The notes under the pieces: generated by a model
Seen by the model: the letters and a program-made list of their open reading frames with translations, nothing else
What the model was told of the DNA's origin: nothing
Database searches by the model: none
Shown here: positions 26,001 to 38,692 of the stretch, piece by piece
Layout of the letters: the number at the start of each line of letters is the position of its first letter
Numbering within the stretch: position 1 is the stretch's first letter
Position numbers and translations under genes: made by a program
Source: Lagopus muta
Lineage: Eukaryota; Chordata; Aves; Galliformes; Phasianidae
DNA length: 64,000 bases
Assembly (NCBI RefSeq): GCF_023343835.1
Contig: NC_064433.1
Span: 181,677,777 to 181,741,776 of the forward strand
Direction: 5' to 3'

Positions 26001-28217
26001 AACCCTTGTTAGAACTATTTTGAAAGGAATGGAAATTATTTCTATCAATCATATAAGAAATAGTAGGAAAATGGAAACAGGTGAGTATAAGCAAATCTCT
26101 AATGCTAAAAGATGTGATTGAAACTGGGGCATCAGTCTCACCGCAGCTTGCCAGAATTTGCATTTCAAAGGACTTCAGCTTTTCAGCCCTCTATTTAGTG
26201 GGATGTAACTATTTGCAGGCTGTATTTATTTGTAATGTGTAAATGGGCTTTTTATAGAAAATAGGAAAATTGAAGTTTAGAGTCAGATGCAGAAGGGATT
26301 AAGGGAACTACTTTAAATCAGTTTAATGGGTAGGAGGGATAATAATCTAACCAAAGTTAATAGAAAGAAAGCTGAGGACAAGGGTACGTCAACCGTTTCC
26401 TATTCTCATTTCAAGCACCTTCCACAGTGCTGTCATCTGCCTTTCCCATCTACTATGGGAGTCAGTGCTCAGTGACTTGCAATCATTGCAATCACTCACA
26501 ATGTAGCAAACTGTGGTTCAAGTGCTTTCCTTTCAGAACCTAATTAGGCTCATATTAGCCAAGAGGTCAATAACTTTTGGGGAAAGTGGGTGGAAGTTCT
26601 CATCTTCATCAGCGAATTTGCTGTGTTTAATGGAGAAGAAAATCTTTTCTTCCTCCCTGGCAGTAATTTGGTCCTGAGGCTGCACAGTTCTGCTCCCTCA
26701 TATAATTATTGCTGGACATGATGAGTCTTTGCCTTTCTGCAGAACTGAGTCACTCCAAAACAACAGATGAATTCACAGTATCAACTTCACGCATTTAGCT
26801 TTATGTAGTAAATTTAGGAATATAATCTTTTTGCGCAGATCCTCTAGGGATTGTTCCAGCATAGGAATCTGTTTCTGTATCTTGATAAAACACCTGGAAG
26901 AAAATTGAGGAAAAAAAAAATCAGCCTCAGAGACATTAAAGGGCTTTAGAATGTATGGATTTGTAGCAGAATTTTAGAACCTGTAAAAGTTTGGAGCTCT
27001 AAACATAGAATCTTTATATCAAAAATTGAGCATGTATTGTCAGTGAAAATTAAACATTTTATACAAGGTTGTGGGTATTTTTTGCACTTTTTTTTTTTTT
27101 TTTTTTTACTGATATAGCATTGATGCATGCATTGCTACCTTTGACATCTTGAACAGCTAATTAAATCTGTGATGTCATATGGAGGTTTAAGACTCAATTA
27201 TTCTATCCACAAACAGCTGAAACATTCATATGATAGTTTCTAATCAGAATTGAACTTACATCTCCAATTCAAAGAGCACAGATTAAAGAATGAAGTAATA
27301 AACCAGCTTATCCATGAGATGGTCATGAACCACAGAGATCGCGCTTTCAAAGGAGACACATCAAGGCATCAAAAACATTGATGTGCTATAAGAACATTCT
27401 TGTTTAAAACATGTTTTTTTTTTGTTCTTCTGTATATATAAATATGTAGATACGTACACATGAACTTTTCCATATCACTTATTTGTCTTGCTATAGATGA
27501 TCTGTTCTAATTCTTTGGTCTTTCAGCCATGTAAGGCTGTACTGTAAACATCTCCAAGGAAGATGCCTTTTTTGATACTATGTTCCAGAGCCTGCCAAGT
27601 CAGTGTCTTTCATTTCACACTCCTGCTTGCTAGATTATCCCCTTGGATGCCTCTCTATGCCCTTTTGACTTTATTTTAGATTTTACTGCTTCAGCTCTTA
27701 TTTAATGTAGGTTTTTTTTTGTTTTGTTTTGTTTTGTTTTTGCTTCTGCTCCCCAGGGATGCTTGGTTTCTTTGTTTGTCTCTCAGTGTCTTTCTAGTCA
27801 AGTTCTTGTGGCATTTGCTACATCTGATATGGTATTATTTCTCAGAAGCTATTTTACTGGATTTGGAAGTGTATTATCACCAAGCATAGTAATGAAGTTA
27901 AACATTTAGTGCTCTTTACACTGGCAACTTTTGGCTTCATGTTGATTTCTTTGAAACTAAATGACAAAATATTATCATAGGAAGCAGGAAAGTACAGCAC
28001 AGCATTATCAGAAAAACACAGAAGCAGTTTAATTTCTGATCTATATTCTTGATGTTGGAAAGATTACTTAAAAGTTGGTAATAGATTATGTATATGTTGT
28101 TCTTATGTGGGTGAGTTAGATCTTTAACTGTGTACAAGAAAAGCTGAGTGACATACCTGCTCTTCCAGTTTTTTCTTACATACCTACTTAAATATTTCTT
28201 CAACAACAGCCAGCACT
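23081..28217. other. Intergenic sequence with scattered open frames and simple repeats
   Basis: It contains (CAA)n-rich sequence at 25220-25262, a 20-nt T run at 27088-27107 and (TTTTG)n at 27711-27741. The 24.67-25.83 kb part has several plus-strand open frames (62, 116 and 155 codons) in different frames, with no recognisable product. Confidence 0.55.
25213..25262. repeat. (CAA)n-rich simple repeat
   Basis: Interrupted CAA units with flanking A runs. Confidence 0.85.
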
Positions 28218-29032
28218 TAGAATCATAGAATCATAGAATGGCCTGGGTTGAAAAGGACCACAATGATCATCTAGTTTCAACCTCCCTGCCATGTGCAGGG
28301 TCACAACCACCAGACCAGGCTGCCCAGAGCCACATCCAGCCTGGCCTTGAATGCCTTCAGGGATGGGGCATCCACAACCTCCTTGGGCAACCTGTTCCAG
28401 TGTGTCACCACCTTCTGTGTGAAAAACTTCCTCCTAAAGTCTAACCTAAACCTCCCCTGTCTCAGTTTAAAATCATTCCCCCTTGTCCTATCACTATCCA
28501 CCCTTGTAAACAGCCGTTCCCCCTCCTGTTATATGCTCCCTTCAAATACTGGAAGGACACAGTGAGGTCTCCCGCGAGCCTTCTCTTCTCCAAGCTAAAC
28601 AAGCCCAGTTCCCTCAACCTTTCTTCATAGGAGAGATGTTCCAGCCCTCTGATCATCTTAGTGGCCCTCCTCTGGACACACTCCAAGAGCTCCACGTCCT
28701 TCCTGTACTGGGGGCCCCAGGCCTGGGTGCAGTGCTACAGATGGGGTGAGCTGAGTAGAGGGGACAATCACCTCCCTCTCCTGCTGGCCACCCCTTTTTT
28801 AATGCAGCCCAGAACACAGTCGGCCTTCCGGACTGCAAGGTCACACTGCTGGCTCACGTCCAGCTTCTTGTCTACTAAGACCCCCAAATCCTTCTCTGCA
28901 GGGCTGCTCTCAAGGAGTTCTTCCCCAGTTTGTATAAATACCTGGCACTGCCCAACCCAAGTGCAGCACCCTGCACTTGGCCTTATTGAACCTCATTAGG
29001 TTTTCATGGGCCCACTTCTTCAGCCTGTCCAC
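28218..29032 (-). mobile_element. CR1 LINE 3' portion, about 0.8 kb
   Basis: The reversed terminus agaatcatagaatcatagaatgg leads into cctgggttgaaaaggaccacaatgatcatc. The minus strand then encodes [25 protein letters not shown] and [17 protein letters not shown] from the ORF2 C terminus. The distal part (28.70-29.03 kb) is the gggccccaggcctgggtgcag region and the cagggctgctctcaaggag segment. It belongs to the same subfamily as the copy at 37,198-37,603, sharing the gcctgggttgaaaaggacca end. Confidence 0.93.
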
Positions 29033-29720
29033 TTACAGAAATGGACCAACTATTGCCACTGCAGCCTTTGCAAAAAAAGTGCTACATTTCATCATATTTA
29101 TGTATTGTCACTCTTCTAGTCTTTTGTGTACTGGGCCAGATCTAGTACATCCTCTGTAATTATGAGAATTTAGTTGTGGATTCTACCTGCAGCCACCCCA
29201 GATCTGAATCACTGTTAATCTGTAGTTAAAAATTATAGCAAAAGACACCGAACATTGTTGCTTAGAAAGGGGAGGAAAAAAGGAGGAACCTGACTGTAAA
29301 ACAATGGGACACTGTAAATCAGAGTTATGGCTATTGTAAATAACCGTATAGCCAGGAATGTGAGTCCTGGAAATCTAATAAAGAAGCAGGCAAAAGGGAA
29401 GTTGATTTTGCTGGATGACTCTACAAGGAGAGATTAGAACAGAAAAGATTAGGGTTTTTGTTTTTTATGTTGAAGTGGCTCTATATTTGGTCACATGGCC
29501 TGTATACATATCAGCAAAGGGAGAGTGTTTGGGTTAGAGCACAAATTCTAATTTAGTTACATCACAAAATAGTTTAAATAGTGAGTTTCAGACTGCCTCA
29601 GCATGAGAACTGAAGAGCATTAAATTAGCATGATCAAGATTTGCTTCAGAAGTATACACTCAATCCAGATTAAAACGCTAATTCTCTTTGTCTCCTAAAT
29701 AATTTGGTCTGGGTTGTCAG

Positions 29721-30875
29721 AGTCACAGAATTGTAGGTATTGGAAGGGAACTCTGGACACCAGCTAGTTCAAAACCCTGCTGAAGCAGGTTTCCTGAAAC
29801 AGGTCAAACAGGGAAGTATTCAGATGGGTCTTGAATATCTACAAAGAAGGAGACTACACAGCCTCTGTGGGCAGCTTATTCCATTGCTCTGTTAACATCA
29901 AAGAACATAAGCTCTTTCTCATGTTTTTATGAAACTTTCTGTGTTCAAGTTTGTATCTATTGTCCCTTGTCCTGCTCCTGAAAAAGAGGCTGGCCCCATC
30001 CAGTTGGCTCTTACTCTTTAGATACTTTTAAGTGTTGATGATATTTCCCTCTCAATCTTCCCTTCTCCAGGCTAAACAGTCCCTGGACCCTCAGCCTTTC
30101 CTTATAAGGGAGATGCCCCAGATCTTTGATAATCTTTGTGGCCCTTCTCTGGACTCTCTCTGGAAGTTCCTTGACTTTCCTGAACTGACACAGATCAAGA
30201 CAGATCCCTGGAGGACACTGCTAGTCATTGGCTTCCACCTGGACATAGAGTCACTGACCACAACCCACTGGCTGTGACCTTCTAAGCAATTCTTTATCCA
30301 CCAAATAGTTCATCCTTCAAATCCATCTCTTCCCAATTTAGATATAAAGATGTGATGGAGGACCATGTTAAAGGCCTTACAGAAGTCCAGGTAGATGACA
30401 ATTTCCTTCCCTTTGTCCACCAACGCTGTCACTCCATCCTGAAAGGTCAGCTGAATTGATCAGGCATGACCTTCCCTTGGTGAAGCTGTACTGGCTGTCT
30501 CAGATTTCCTACTTGTCCCTCATGTACCTTAGCATGTCTTCCAGGAGGATCTGTTTCGTATTTTCCCAAAGACAGAGGTGAGGCTCACCAGCCTGTAGTT
30601 CCCTAGATCCTCCTTCCACACTTTCTAATAAATGAGAGTGATGTTTCCCTTTTTCCAGTCACCAGGGACTTCACCTAACAGCCATGGCTTTTCAAATATG
30701 ACAGAGTGCAGTTTGGCAACCACATCAGTCAGCTCCCTTAGGATCCTGGGATGTGTGTCATCTGGCCCCATAGGCATGTATGTATTCAGTCTCATGAGGT
30801 CTCACACTTGCTCTGCTCTTACAGTGGGGGGAGATTTTGCTGCCCCAGTTCACATCGTGAGTTTTGAGATTTTTT
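29721..30875 (-). mobile_element. CR1 LINE 3' portion with long upstream segment, about 1.15 kb
   Basis: It begins with agagtcacagaattgtaggtattggaaggg, the reversed CR1 terminus, passes the reversed ORF2 end (cttctccaggctaaacagtcc, cttataagggagatgcccca) and continues through gaccatgttaaaggccttacagaag, gaggctcaccagcctgtagtt and gtttccctttttccagtcacc. These last blocks mark one of the older avian CR1 groups. It is the longest CR1 copy in the window on this strand, with many stops. Confidence 0.88.
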
Positions 30876-32079
30876 TCATACCAGTGGCTAATTTTTTTTA
30901 TGTACTAGGTTATATATTATGATTAAGGTATAGATTGCCTAGATCTGAAGATACGCCTTTGTCTTAGCTTTGACACTAAGAAGCAGAATGAGACTCTAAT
31001 CTGAAAGGAAGCCCCAGAGCAACTCAGCAACTGAAATGTCAACTCTAAATAATAAGAGTAAAATAATTTTGATTTGGATTATTTAAATTATTGTGTAAAT
31101 AAAGTCCAGAATGTAAAAAAATAGAATGGTAATTCAATGTAGCAAAACAGGTGTCAATATGCGATGCCTGGAATTCATGTTTCCAGTCTTTTTAATAGTG
31201 CAAAAAGATCCGCCTCTCAAAGAACATCAATACAAATGGAGCAATAATGCAGTTACTTCAGAGTACTTAACACAGGACTTAATTGGAACGGTAAGCAAGT
31301 CTCCACTTTCTAAATTACAGAAAGTTTCAAATTTAATTCCATTTTAACATCATCCATTTGCTCTGTTCATATTTTTAGCTAGCAGGGAATTAACTTCATG
31401 AACTGATTTTTTTGAATTCACTGTTTTCTGTTTGTGTAGATGAAAAAATATATCTGAGGAAACCACTTAAAACCACCAGATCAATTGTAAAGTACAAATG
31501 TATTTACAAGAACAACATGTAGTGCAGCAAAATATGTGAAGGCTACATATTTGTCATTTTACAGAAATACTCTCTAGGGATTGTATCTTATTGACATCAA
31601 AAACATCAACACTGTCAAATACAAGTGCACTGAGCATTTTCATGATCATGTTTGACATTATCAGTATTGAAATATGATTCCTGTGAGGAAGGTATAGTTT
31701 ATATTTGTAATTTTTCTTATTTTTCCTGCCTTGTTTGTTCAGTCTTTGTTACTGCAGGGGACATATTTGTTTTGTATGGGTGACTGAATAAGATTGTCTG
31801 TTTGGAACATAGACTTAATTAATTTCTGACACTAAAGCCAATTAAAGAGCGTAGAAAGAGTTGAACACAAATATATCACAGATTACTTTTTAGGACAAGA
31901 ATTACATATTACCCAAATGAGGGATTAGTGCTGTGACATAGTTATTTTTTCATTTTTTCAGTCTTTCCCTTGAATTTTTGTGTTATGTGCTGAATTTTCT
32001 GGATGGAGCCACAGCTTGTATATCCACTGAGCAAAACTAAAGATTTAGTTAGAGTAACAGCACTTGACTGCAATTTAGA
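30876..32079. other. Intergenic sequence, nothing recognised
   Basis: AT-rich DNA between two CR1 elements; no supported feature. Confidence 0.6.
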
Positions 32080-32345
32080 CAGGAGCAATAATAGAGGTAG
32101 AACTGGAATCAAAGCAAGAGAAAACTTTTTCAAACTTAAAGAGAGGTAATTTAGGTTACACATAAAGAAAAAGCATTTTAAAGTGATAGTGGTGAGGCAC
32201 TGAAACAGGTTGCACAGAGATGTGGTTGCCCTGTCCCTGGAGACTTTCAAGGCCAGGCTAGACCAGGCTCTGAGCTGTGGATGCCTCTCTTCATCCCAGG
32301 GGAGTCAGACTACATGGACTATATGTATTAGACGTATTGAGTTGG
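32080..32345 (+). mobile_element. CR1 3' end, diverged
   Basis: The part gtggtgaggcactgaaacaggttgcacagagatgtgg encodes the RHxNRLPREVV-like end of CR1 ORF2 and is followed by ctggagactttcaaggccaggct. The UTR is degraded (ggagtcagactacatggact) and the terminal attctgtg repeats are lost. A 102-codon minus-strand frame over it is an antisense shadow. Confidence 0.82.
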
Positions 32346-35300
32346 ACTCAATATGTTTAACCTCTTATCTTTGAAAGGAGACTACCTTAAAAGAAGAATT
32401 GCAATTTTGTGGATATAAAGAAGAGAAATGATGCCAACAAGTAGAGTACACAATGTCATTAAAAGGTTATTTGTATTGCTTATAAAATATCTACATTGTA
32501 CATTGATTGTGGTATGTGATTTGACTTCCACTACAAATAAAACCCCTTGGGTGCTGTTGTGTGGTTGTTTAAAATTCAGTAAGACAATAAAAGTTTATCA
32601 GAAATATATATATGTATATAGTTCATTTATTTAGATCTAATACTATTTTTTTCTGTAGACTTACCTCTTGCAGAGCAGCATTCTGGTTCTGATAGCACTT
32701 GAAATAAATGAAGGCTGTTCCCTTAGCAACTGCCAGCTGAATAATCTTTAAATGCAGTGGAAATAAATAGAGTAACAGTATTTCCAGTATTTTTGAAATA
32801 TTCCTTTTCATAAATCAAGTAAATGGGTTTCTATTGAATAAAGGGTGGATTTTAAAATTATGTGCATTATTTTGATGTGTGGTGTGATTTGTTTACTTGG
32901 ACTGAAACATCCTGCCAGTTTGCAGCTGGGTGTACTGAGAAAAATTCTGAAAACTGAATTTTTTTTCCCTATTTATTTATTTCTATATTTCTAAACAGCT
33001 CTTTATAGTTGAAGCCATTTTGGACCTTGCAATTTAAGTTACATATACTATCTTAGTTTTTTTCCTTGTTTTAGTTAGTTAGTTTGTTTGTTTCACATTA
33101 AACTGGTATTCACATTACTTGGATGCCAGATTCAAAAGAAAACACCTTCATCTTTTGAAACATTAACAAGAATTGTAAACTCTTTTGACTTCCATAGTCT
33201 TTGGAAATGTAATCCTTACTCTATTATTTGCATGGAGACTTCATAAAATGGAACCTTGTTCTTTGATAATTGATAATAAAAATAAATATTTGTGGAACAG
33301 AGCATATTAGGGTAAAAGTTTATGGTCAGCTGATTGTTACTTGGCTTTCTGCTTCTTGGAAGGAAAACATGAAGTCCTTCTGTTGCCATGTTGCATGTAA
33401 ACACAGCCAAGGCAATATTTGACATGTTTATTTCTCTGTCACAAAATAATGGTAAATTTTCACAGTAAGGGAAAAAATGTTAAAAATATCATAATTCAAT
33501 GTAGTAACTGCCACTAATTAATTCTCAGTATTAAACAGTCTTTATCAAATTGGTGCATGCTGCAAAATGCTCAAGAAATTTTATGGAAGGAACTTTGAGA
33601 TCTTTCCTGGACAGGTGAAAGATAAAGGCAATGGCAATACTACTTTGCTATAAAACCAATGGCAGTAGTTGTTACACATCAGGATGTTGCACTCTCTCTG
33701 AATAAAATAAGAGAAAAATTATGGTATGCTGATATTTTATATTGGAATTTGTCACTGTATATCAAAATGTCCTGAATTTATCATAATGAAAGTGAGTAAC
33801 AAATATACAATTGGAACAGTGGTGATTATGATACCTGTGCTCTAGTTCCAGTAGAAATTCAGCTGTTATCTTTGAATTCTAAGGGGATGTCAGTCTTGAG
33901 CAATGATTTCTGTTCTTATGATAGAAAGTGTTTTTTCCTCCTGAGGAATAGGACTGTCGACTAACAATGTTTTTCTTAGAAGCTTTGCACAACTTTTGCT
34001 TTTAAAATGAGTATAAATATACACGTGCACACAGTGGACCATGGTGATCAATCATCTTGAAAATAAAGATAAAAACATTGAAGTAAACATGACATTCTGT
34101 AAACAAAACCATAGTATAAACTGTAATAACAACTCAGATGTATTCTCCAAAAGGTTGAGACTTTTATGCCTATGTATATTTCTTTATTGAAGTTTAGATG
34201 TAATATTACAAAGCCAAGACCAGGCTGAGACAGAAGCTCCCAGACAGGTTAGAATGGAAATTTTTATGTGTAGAGTTATATCTTGGAAAAGAAAACTATC
34301 TTTGATGGGTCCAGATTTCTGTAAGTGATATTAAAAAGGGAGCTTCACAACACTGTGCTTGTGTTATGCTACTGGTAGGTTAGAGTTACATGGCGTGAAT
34401 GTAAGCATTTTACAAAAACACTTATGAGACTGTTCACATATTGCACTCTGAACAAACTTTATCTTAATTAGAATGCAAAACTCACTTTCAGTTAGAATAA
34501 TTTTCAGTTATTAAATGAAAAAGCAGAAAGCGTTGATCTAATTGAATGACAAAATTTAAAAGCAAGAGTAATATTCTCTTGTTAAGAGTTGTTACTGAAT
34601 ACGAACAAATGAACTGTGTCCATAGCAATCACCTGCATTACTGTTCATTAACTTCACAACGAGAAACAGGGCTGATTTATTTAATGAACCTGTAGGTAAT
34701 TGTTGTTTCTTTTACTAATTACATTGGGAAAATGAGACCTGTTATCACTGAAATGGCTTGAAATGCTTAAGCAAACCTTTCTAAGTGGAAAAATGCTTGG
34801 CTATTTTTTTCTTAAGTCATGCCACAAGGTAAGGGTTTTGCTATTCTTTTGTGATTTTAACTTGTGAGAAATCTCTTTTTCTTCTATTTTGTAGTAAATC
34901 TTGGACATATAAAATGCTTCAGTAGTCTGGGAAATTTCCAGAATTATTTAGAACATATTGCTTATGAAAACTAGAGCACTTCTATTGTATTTACAAGGTA
35001 AAATTGTATGGCAAACCATTTCAGGTCAGTTTTAAGTGTTGAAATTATATTTGGAAAAACTTGGCATGGTGTAATACAGCTCTGCTATTCCTGCTATTGA
35101 GGCAGGTCTGCAGGTAGGCCTGTTGGACTTCGCCTGCACCTCACATCTCTTCATGTGAAAATAAGGATCTTGCAGCTTTTATCAGGTTGTGTAGATGGTG
35201 AGTTTTCATAACAAATGAGAATACTGGGGCAAAACTTGATTTTGAAGAACGGAATGGTCTTGCTTTTTAGTTGAACAGACAGGTCACCATTTTCATTTGT

Positions 35301-35759
35301 CCTGTTGCCTTTCTATGCCCTGAAAAAGTAACTGTTTTAATTGAGTTATTAGCTCTCATGTTTCTGCTAACCCTGCTGAACATTCTGTCACTACGCCTAC
35401 CCTGCCTCGGTCTAAAACCAAGGACTATAAAGCAAATTAATTTTCAAATAGGATCATTTGTGAATCTAGTTTATTTTGAGCTGTGTAAGGTTAAAATAAT
35501 TATGCTTTTGAAAAAAAACTTGTCTTTGTTTGAATTAAATGAAATATTTTACCTTGCAAAGTAATTGCAACAGAAATAAAATATTTAAATAAACATAAAG
35601 CTATGAAATTTGAATCTGAAAAAATATCTATTTGGCTGCACAACTGAATTAAAGAGTATTATTAGACTGACACATGAACCTTTCAAGGCATCTAATGTCT
35701 ACATGAGTATCAGCATCTTAGCTTAATATTAAGAACTGGGCAATACTTCTAAGAATGAA
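32346..35759. other. Intergenic sequence with a possible regulatory block
   Basis: No transposon or gene is recognised. The 34.44-34.76 kb part is dense in TAAT/ATTA homeodomain-type cores, described under findings. Confidence 0.55.
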
Positions 35760-36318
35760 TAGAATCATAGAATCATAGAATCATAGAATCACTAAGGTTG
35801 GAAAAGACCTAAAAGATCACCCAGTCCAACCGTTCACCTATTCCCAATAGCTCCTACTAACCCATGTCCCTCAACACAACATCCAGTCTTTCCTTGAACA
35901 CCCCCAGGGTCGGTGATTCCACCACCTCCCTGGGCAGTCCATTCCAGTGCCTGACCACCCTTTCTGAAAAGTAATACTTCCTCATGTCCAGCCTGAATTT
36001 CCCCTGGCGTAGCTTGAAACCATTCCCCCTGGTCCTATCACTAATGACACGAGAGAAGAGGCCGACCCCCAGCTCACTACAACCTCCCTTCAGGAAGTTA
36101 TAGAGAGCAATAAGGTCTCCCCTGAGCCTCCTCTTCTCCAGGCTGAACATTCCCAGCTCCTTCAGCCTCTCCTCATAAGCCCTGTGTTCCAGACCCCACA
36201 CCAGCTTTGCTGCCCTTCTTTGAACACGTTCCAGGGCCTCAATATCTTTCTTGCAGTGAGGGGCCCAAAACTGGACACAGTACTCGAGGTGCGGCCTCAC
36301 CAGTGCTGAATATAGGGG
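35760..36318 (-). mobile_element. Well-preserved CR1 3' portion with 147-codon open ORF2 end
   Basis: The plus strand starts with four tandem atagaatc units, the reversed 8-bp CR1 terminal repeat, then ctaaggttggaaaagacctaaaagatca. The minus strand is open from 36300 to 35857 and reads [64 protein letters not shown] and [15 protein letters not shown]. This is the C terminus of CR1 ORF2, downstream of the reverse transcriptase. No stop or frameshift occurs in this part, so it is probably the youngest copy here. It is 5'-truncated and cannot move on its own. Confidence 0.95.
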
Positions 36319-36731
36319 AAAATGTACATATGTACATTATACCTATATGTACAGTATACCTTTATACTAAAACTCTCAAACTGTGTTAGAAATACATCTA
36401 ATATATCTTTTGTATCTTATCAGAAACGATACATGGAAAATATATATAAATATATATTTAAGTGTGCTATTATTTAATCAGTCATTGTTGTCTCTGGGAT
36501 TCCTAAAAATTGGTTCTGAACCTGATAGCTTCAGGGCTTACAAGGTAAAATACCTGCAAAATACCTGATATTTACAGAGTAAAGTATCTCTCCCTTATCC
36601 AGCTATCCAGCTTATATTATAATCAGTTTTGCATAGTCAGATCCCCTCCTCTTTTTTATCAATTCTTTTTCCAGAATTTTGGAAGAGTATTTTCACATTC
36701 TGATATAATTACTTAGAAATATCTCCATCTT

Positions 36732-36774
36732 CTTTTATTTTATTTTATTTTATTTTATTTTATTTTATTTTATT

Positions 36775-36805
<31 letters not shown>

Positions 36806-36814
36806 TATTTATTT
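36732..36814. repeat. (TTTTA)n then (TTTA)n microsatellite
   Basis: About 13 nearly perfect TTTTA units are followed by several TTTA units. It lies 0.4 kb from the end of the CR1 at 35,760-36,318. Confidence 0.95.
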
Positions 36815-37197
36815 TAATTCTGTGTGTGTGCCTGTATGAGGAGTATTACAGCAGCAATTCCATCTTCATGTGTGAAAATAGCTGAACACAAGCTCATCTG
36901 GCTCTTAGGGTTGAGCTAGTCACTTCACGTGAGTGAAAGAAATAAGTTTTTCCTGATGCTGGGTTAAAAATAGAGTTAAACTGATTAACAACATCCGACC
37001 ACGAGTTTATCATAAATTTATTATTTAACATGATTTGTACTGTAAGTATAGTTTCTATACCCTATTCCTTCTACTTATGCTTCTAAAAGTTAATGTTACT
37101 GAAAGCTACATGTTAAAGGAGAGGTGGAGATGTATAAAAAGCTTAGGAAATAAATCTCTGTTGAATTTCCTGGAATAATCAGTTTTTCTTATCTCAT

Positions 37198-37603
37198 CAT
37201 AGAATCATAGAATGGCCTGGGTTGAAAAGGACCACAATGATCATCCAGTTTCAACCCCCTGCCATGTGCAGGGTCACCAACCACCAGACCAGGCTGCCCA
37301 GAGCCACATCCAGCCTGGCCTTGAATGCCTCCAGGGATGGGGCATCTACAACCTCCTTGGGCAACCTGTTCCAGTGTGTCACCACCCTCTGTGTGAAAAA
37401 CTTCCTCCTAATATCTAACCTAAATCTCCTCTGTCTCAGTTTAAAACCATTCCCCTTTGGCTTATCACGGTCTATCCTCATAAACTCCTGTTTATGTGTT
37501 CCTTTCAAATACAGAAAGGCCACAATGAGGTCTTCCCTGAGCCTTCTCTTCTCCAAGCTAAACAAGCCCAGTTCCCTCAACCTTTATTCATAGGAGATGT
37601 GCT
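37198..37603 (-). mobile_element. CR1 3' portion, sister copy of the 28.2-kb element
   Basis: It starts atcatagaatcatagaatggcctgggttg, nearly identical to the start of the element at 28,218, and then covers the same UTR and ORF2 end (minus-strand [21 protein letters not shown]). It is cut off near 37,603, just past the ctcaacctttattcatagga segment. The minus-strand 109-codon frame at 37251-37580 is its remnant ORF2. Confidence 0.93.
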
Positions 37604-38523
37604 CCTTTCCCCTTTCTTAAATCTCACAGCTGTAAAAGAAAGCAATCGAGCTTAAATAATTAAAGTATAATTGTATTTATTTATTTTTTAATGTGGAAAT
37701 GAAACTTACTGTGCTATGTGAAGTCTTGAAATGTAAAACCAGAAAATGTTCTCTTCAACATATTTTGTTTGATTTGATACATTTGATACAAATGCATTTG
37801 CTGTTAGCTGTACTGCAGAAACCTTTACACCCATGTAGAAGTTCCCAGCAAAGTCAGTATGAAAGATACTCTAAGCATAAGACAGAATTTACAATTTCTT
37901 TCTTGGTGAAAAATTTTCTTTGCCTGAAATGGGTTCATTGTTACTTGGAATTGAGCCTTACTTAAAAACTTCCTAGAGCTCACTGACATTTCCTTTGAAG
38001 TTAGAACTATTTTTCAACTTAATAACACAATAACACTTATATACAAATCCGAGGTTACTTTACATATCTTCTTGAAAATTTCACTTTTCCAGTAGAATTG
38101 TCTCTCCGTACCTGAAGCGCACTTTTAGTGGATATTCTTATAAATGACTCTGAATATATTGCCATATAAATTTTGTTGCGTGCAGCAAAATCATTAATAT
38201 TTTACAGTGACTATACCATTAAAAACATGCTTTCGTGGAATGAAAAGGTTATGAAAATGAAATGTCATATACCATGATTTTGCCTTAAAGACCCTAGTCA
38301 TTTGCACAGCACTCTAGAATGGTAGTATGAAAGAAAGAATGGTCTTTCGTTTTGATCAGTTTCATTCAGCACCCGAGGCCTCCTATTTCATGTAGCCTGT
38401 TACAGTTAGAAACCACCTGGAAAAGGTCACCATCTAGCCAAGTTACTTACTGCCTAATTAGGTTCTGGAATACCATGCATTAAGAAATATCATTTTAAAG
38501 AAATTCAAGGAACCCTATTGACA

Positions 38524-38692
38524 ATCATAGAACTACAGAATCGTATGAGTTGGAAGGAACCTTTAAAGGTCATCTAGTCCATCTCCCTCCACCTCCCTCC
38601 CCACTGCAATGAACAGGACACATACAGTAGATCAGGTTCCTTAGTGCCCTGCCCTGACTGTGAGTGTCTCCAGGGATGGGGCATCTACCAAA
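38524..38692 (-). mobile_element. CR1 3' fragment
   Basis: The sequence atcatagaactacagaatcg is followed by gagttggaaggaacctttaaaggtcatctagtccat, a reversed CR1 3' UTR, and then tgcaatgaacaggacacat and ctccagggatggggcatctacca. About 170 nt are retained. Confidence 0.88.

Noticed and set aside
28238..28999. Plus-strand open frames of 68, 90 and 112 codons
   Set aside because: Antisense shadows of the minus-strand CR1.
37212..37593. Plus-strand open frames of 68 and 123 codons
   Set aside because: Antisense shadows of the sister CR1 copy; the similarity to the 28-kb frames reflects repeat identity, not a gene family.
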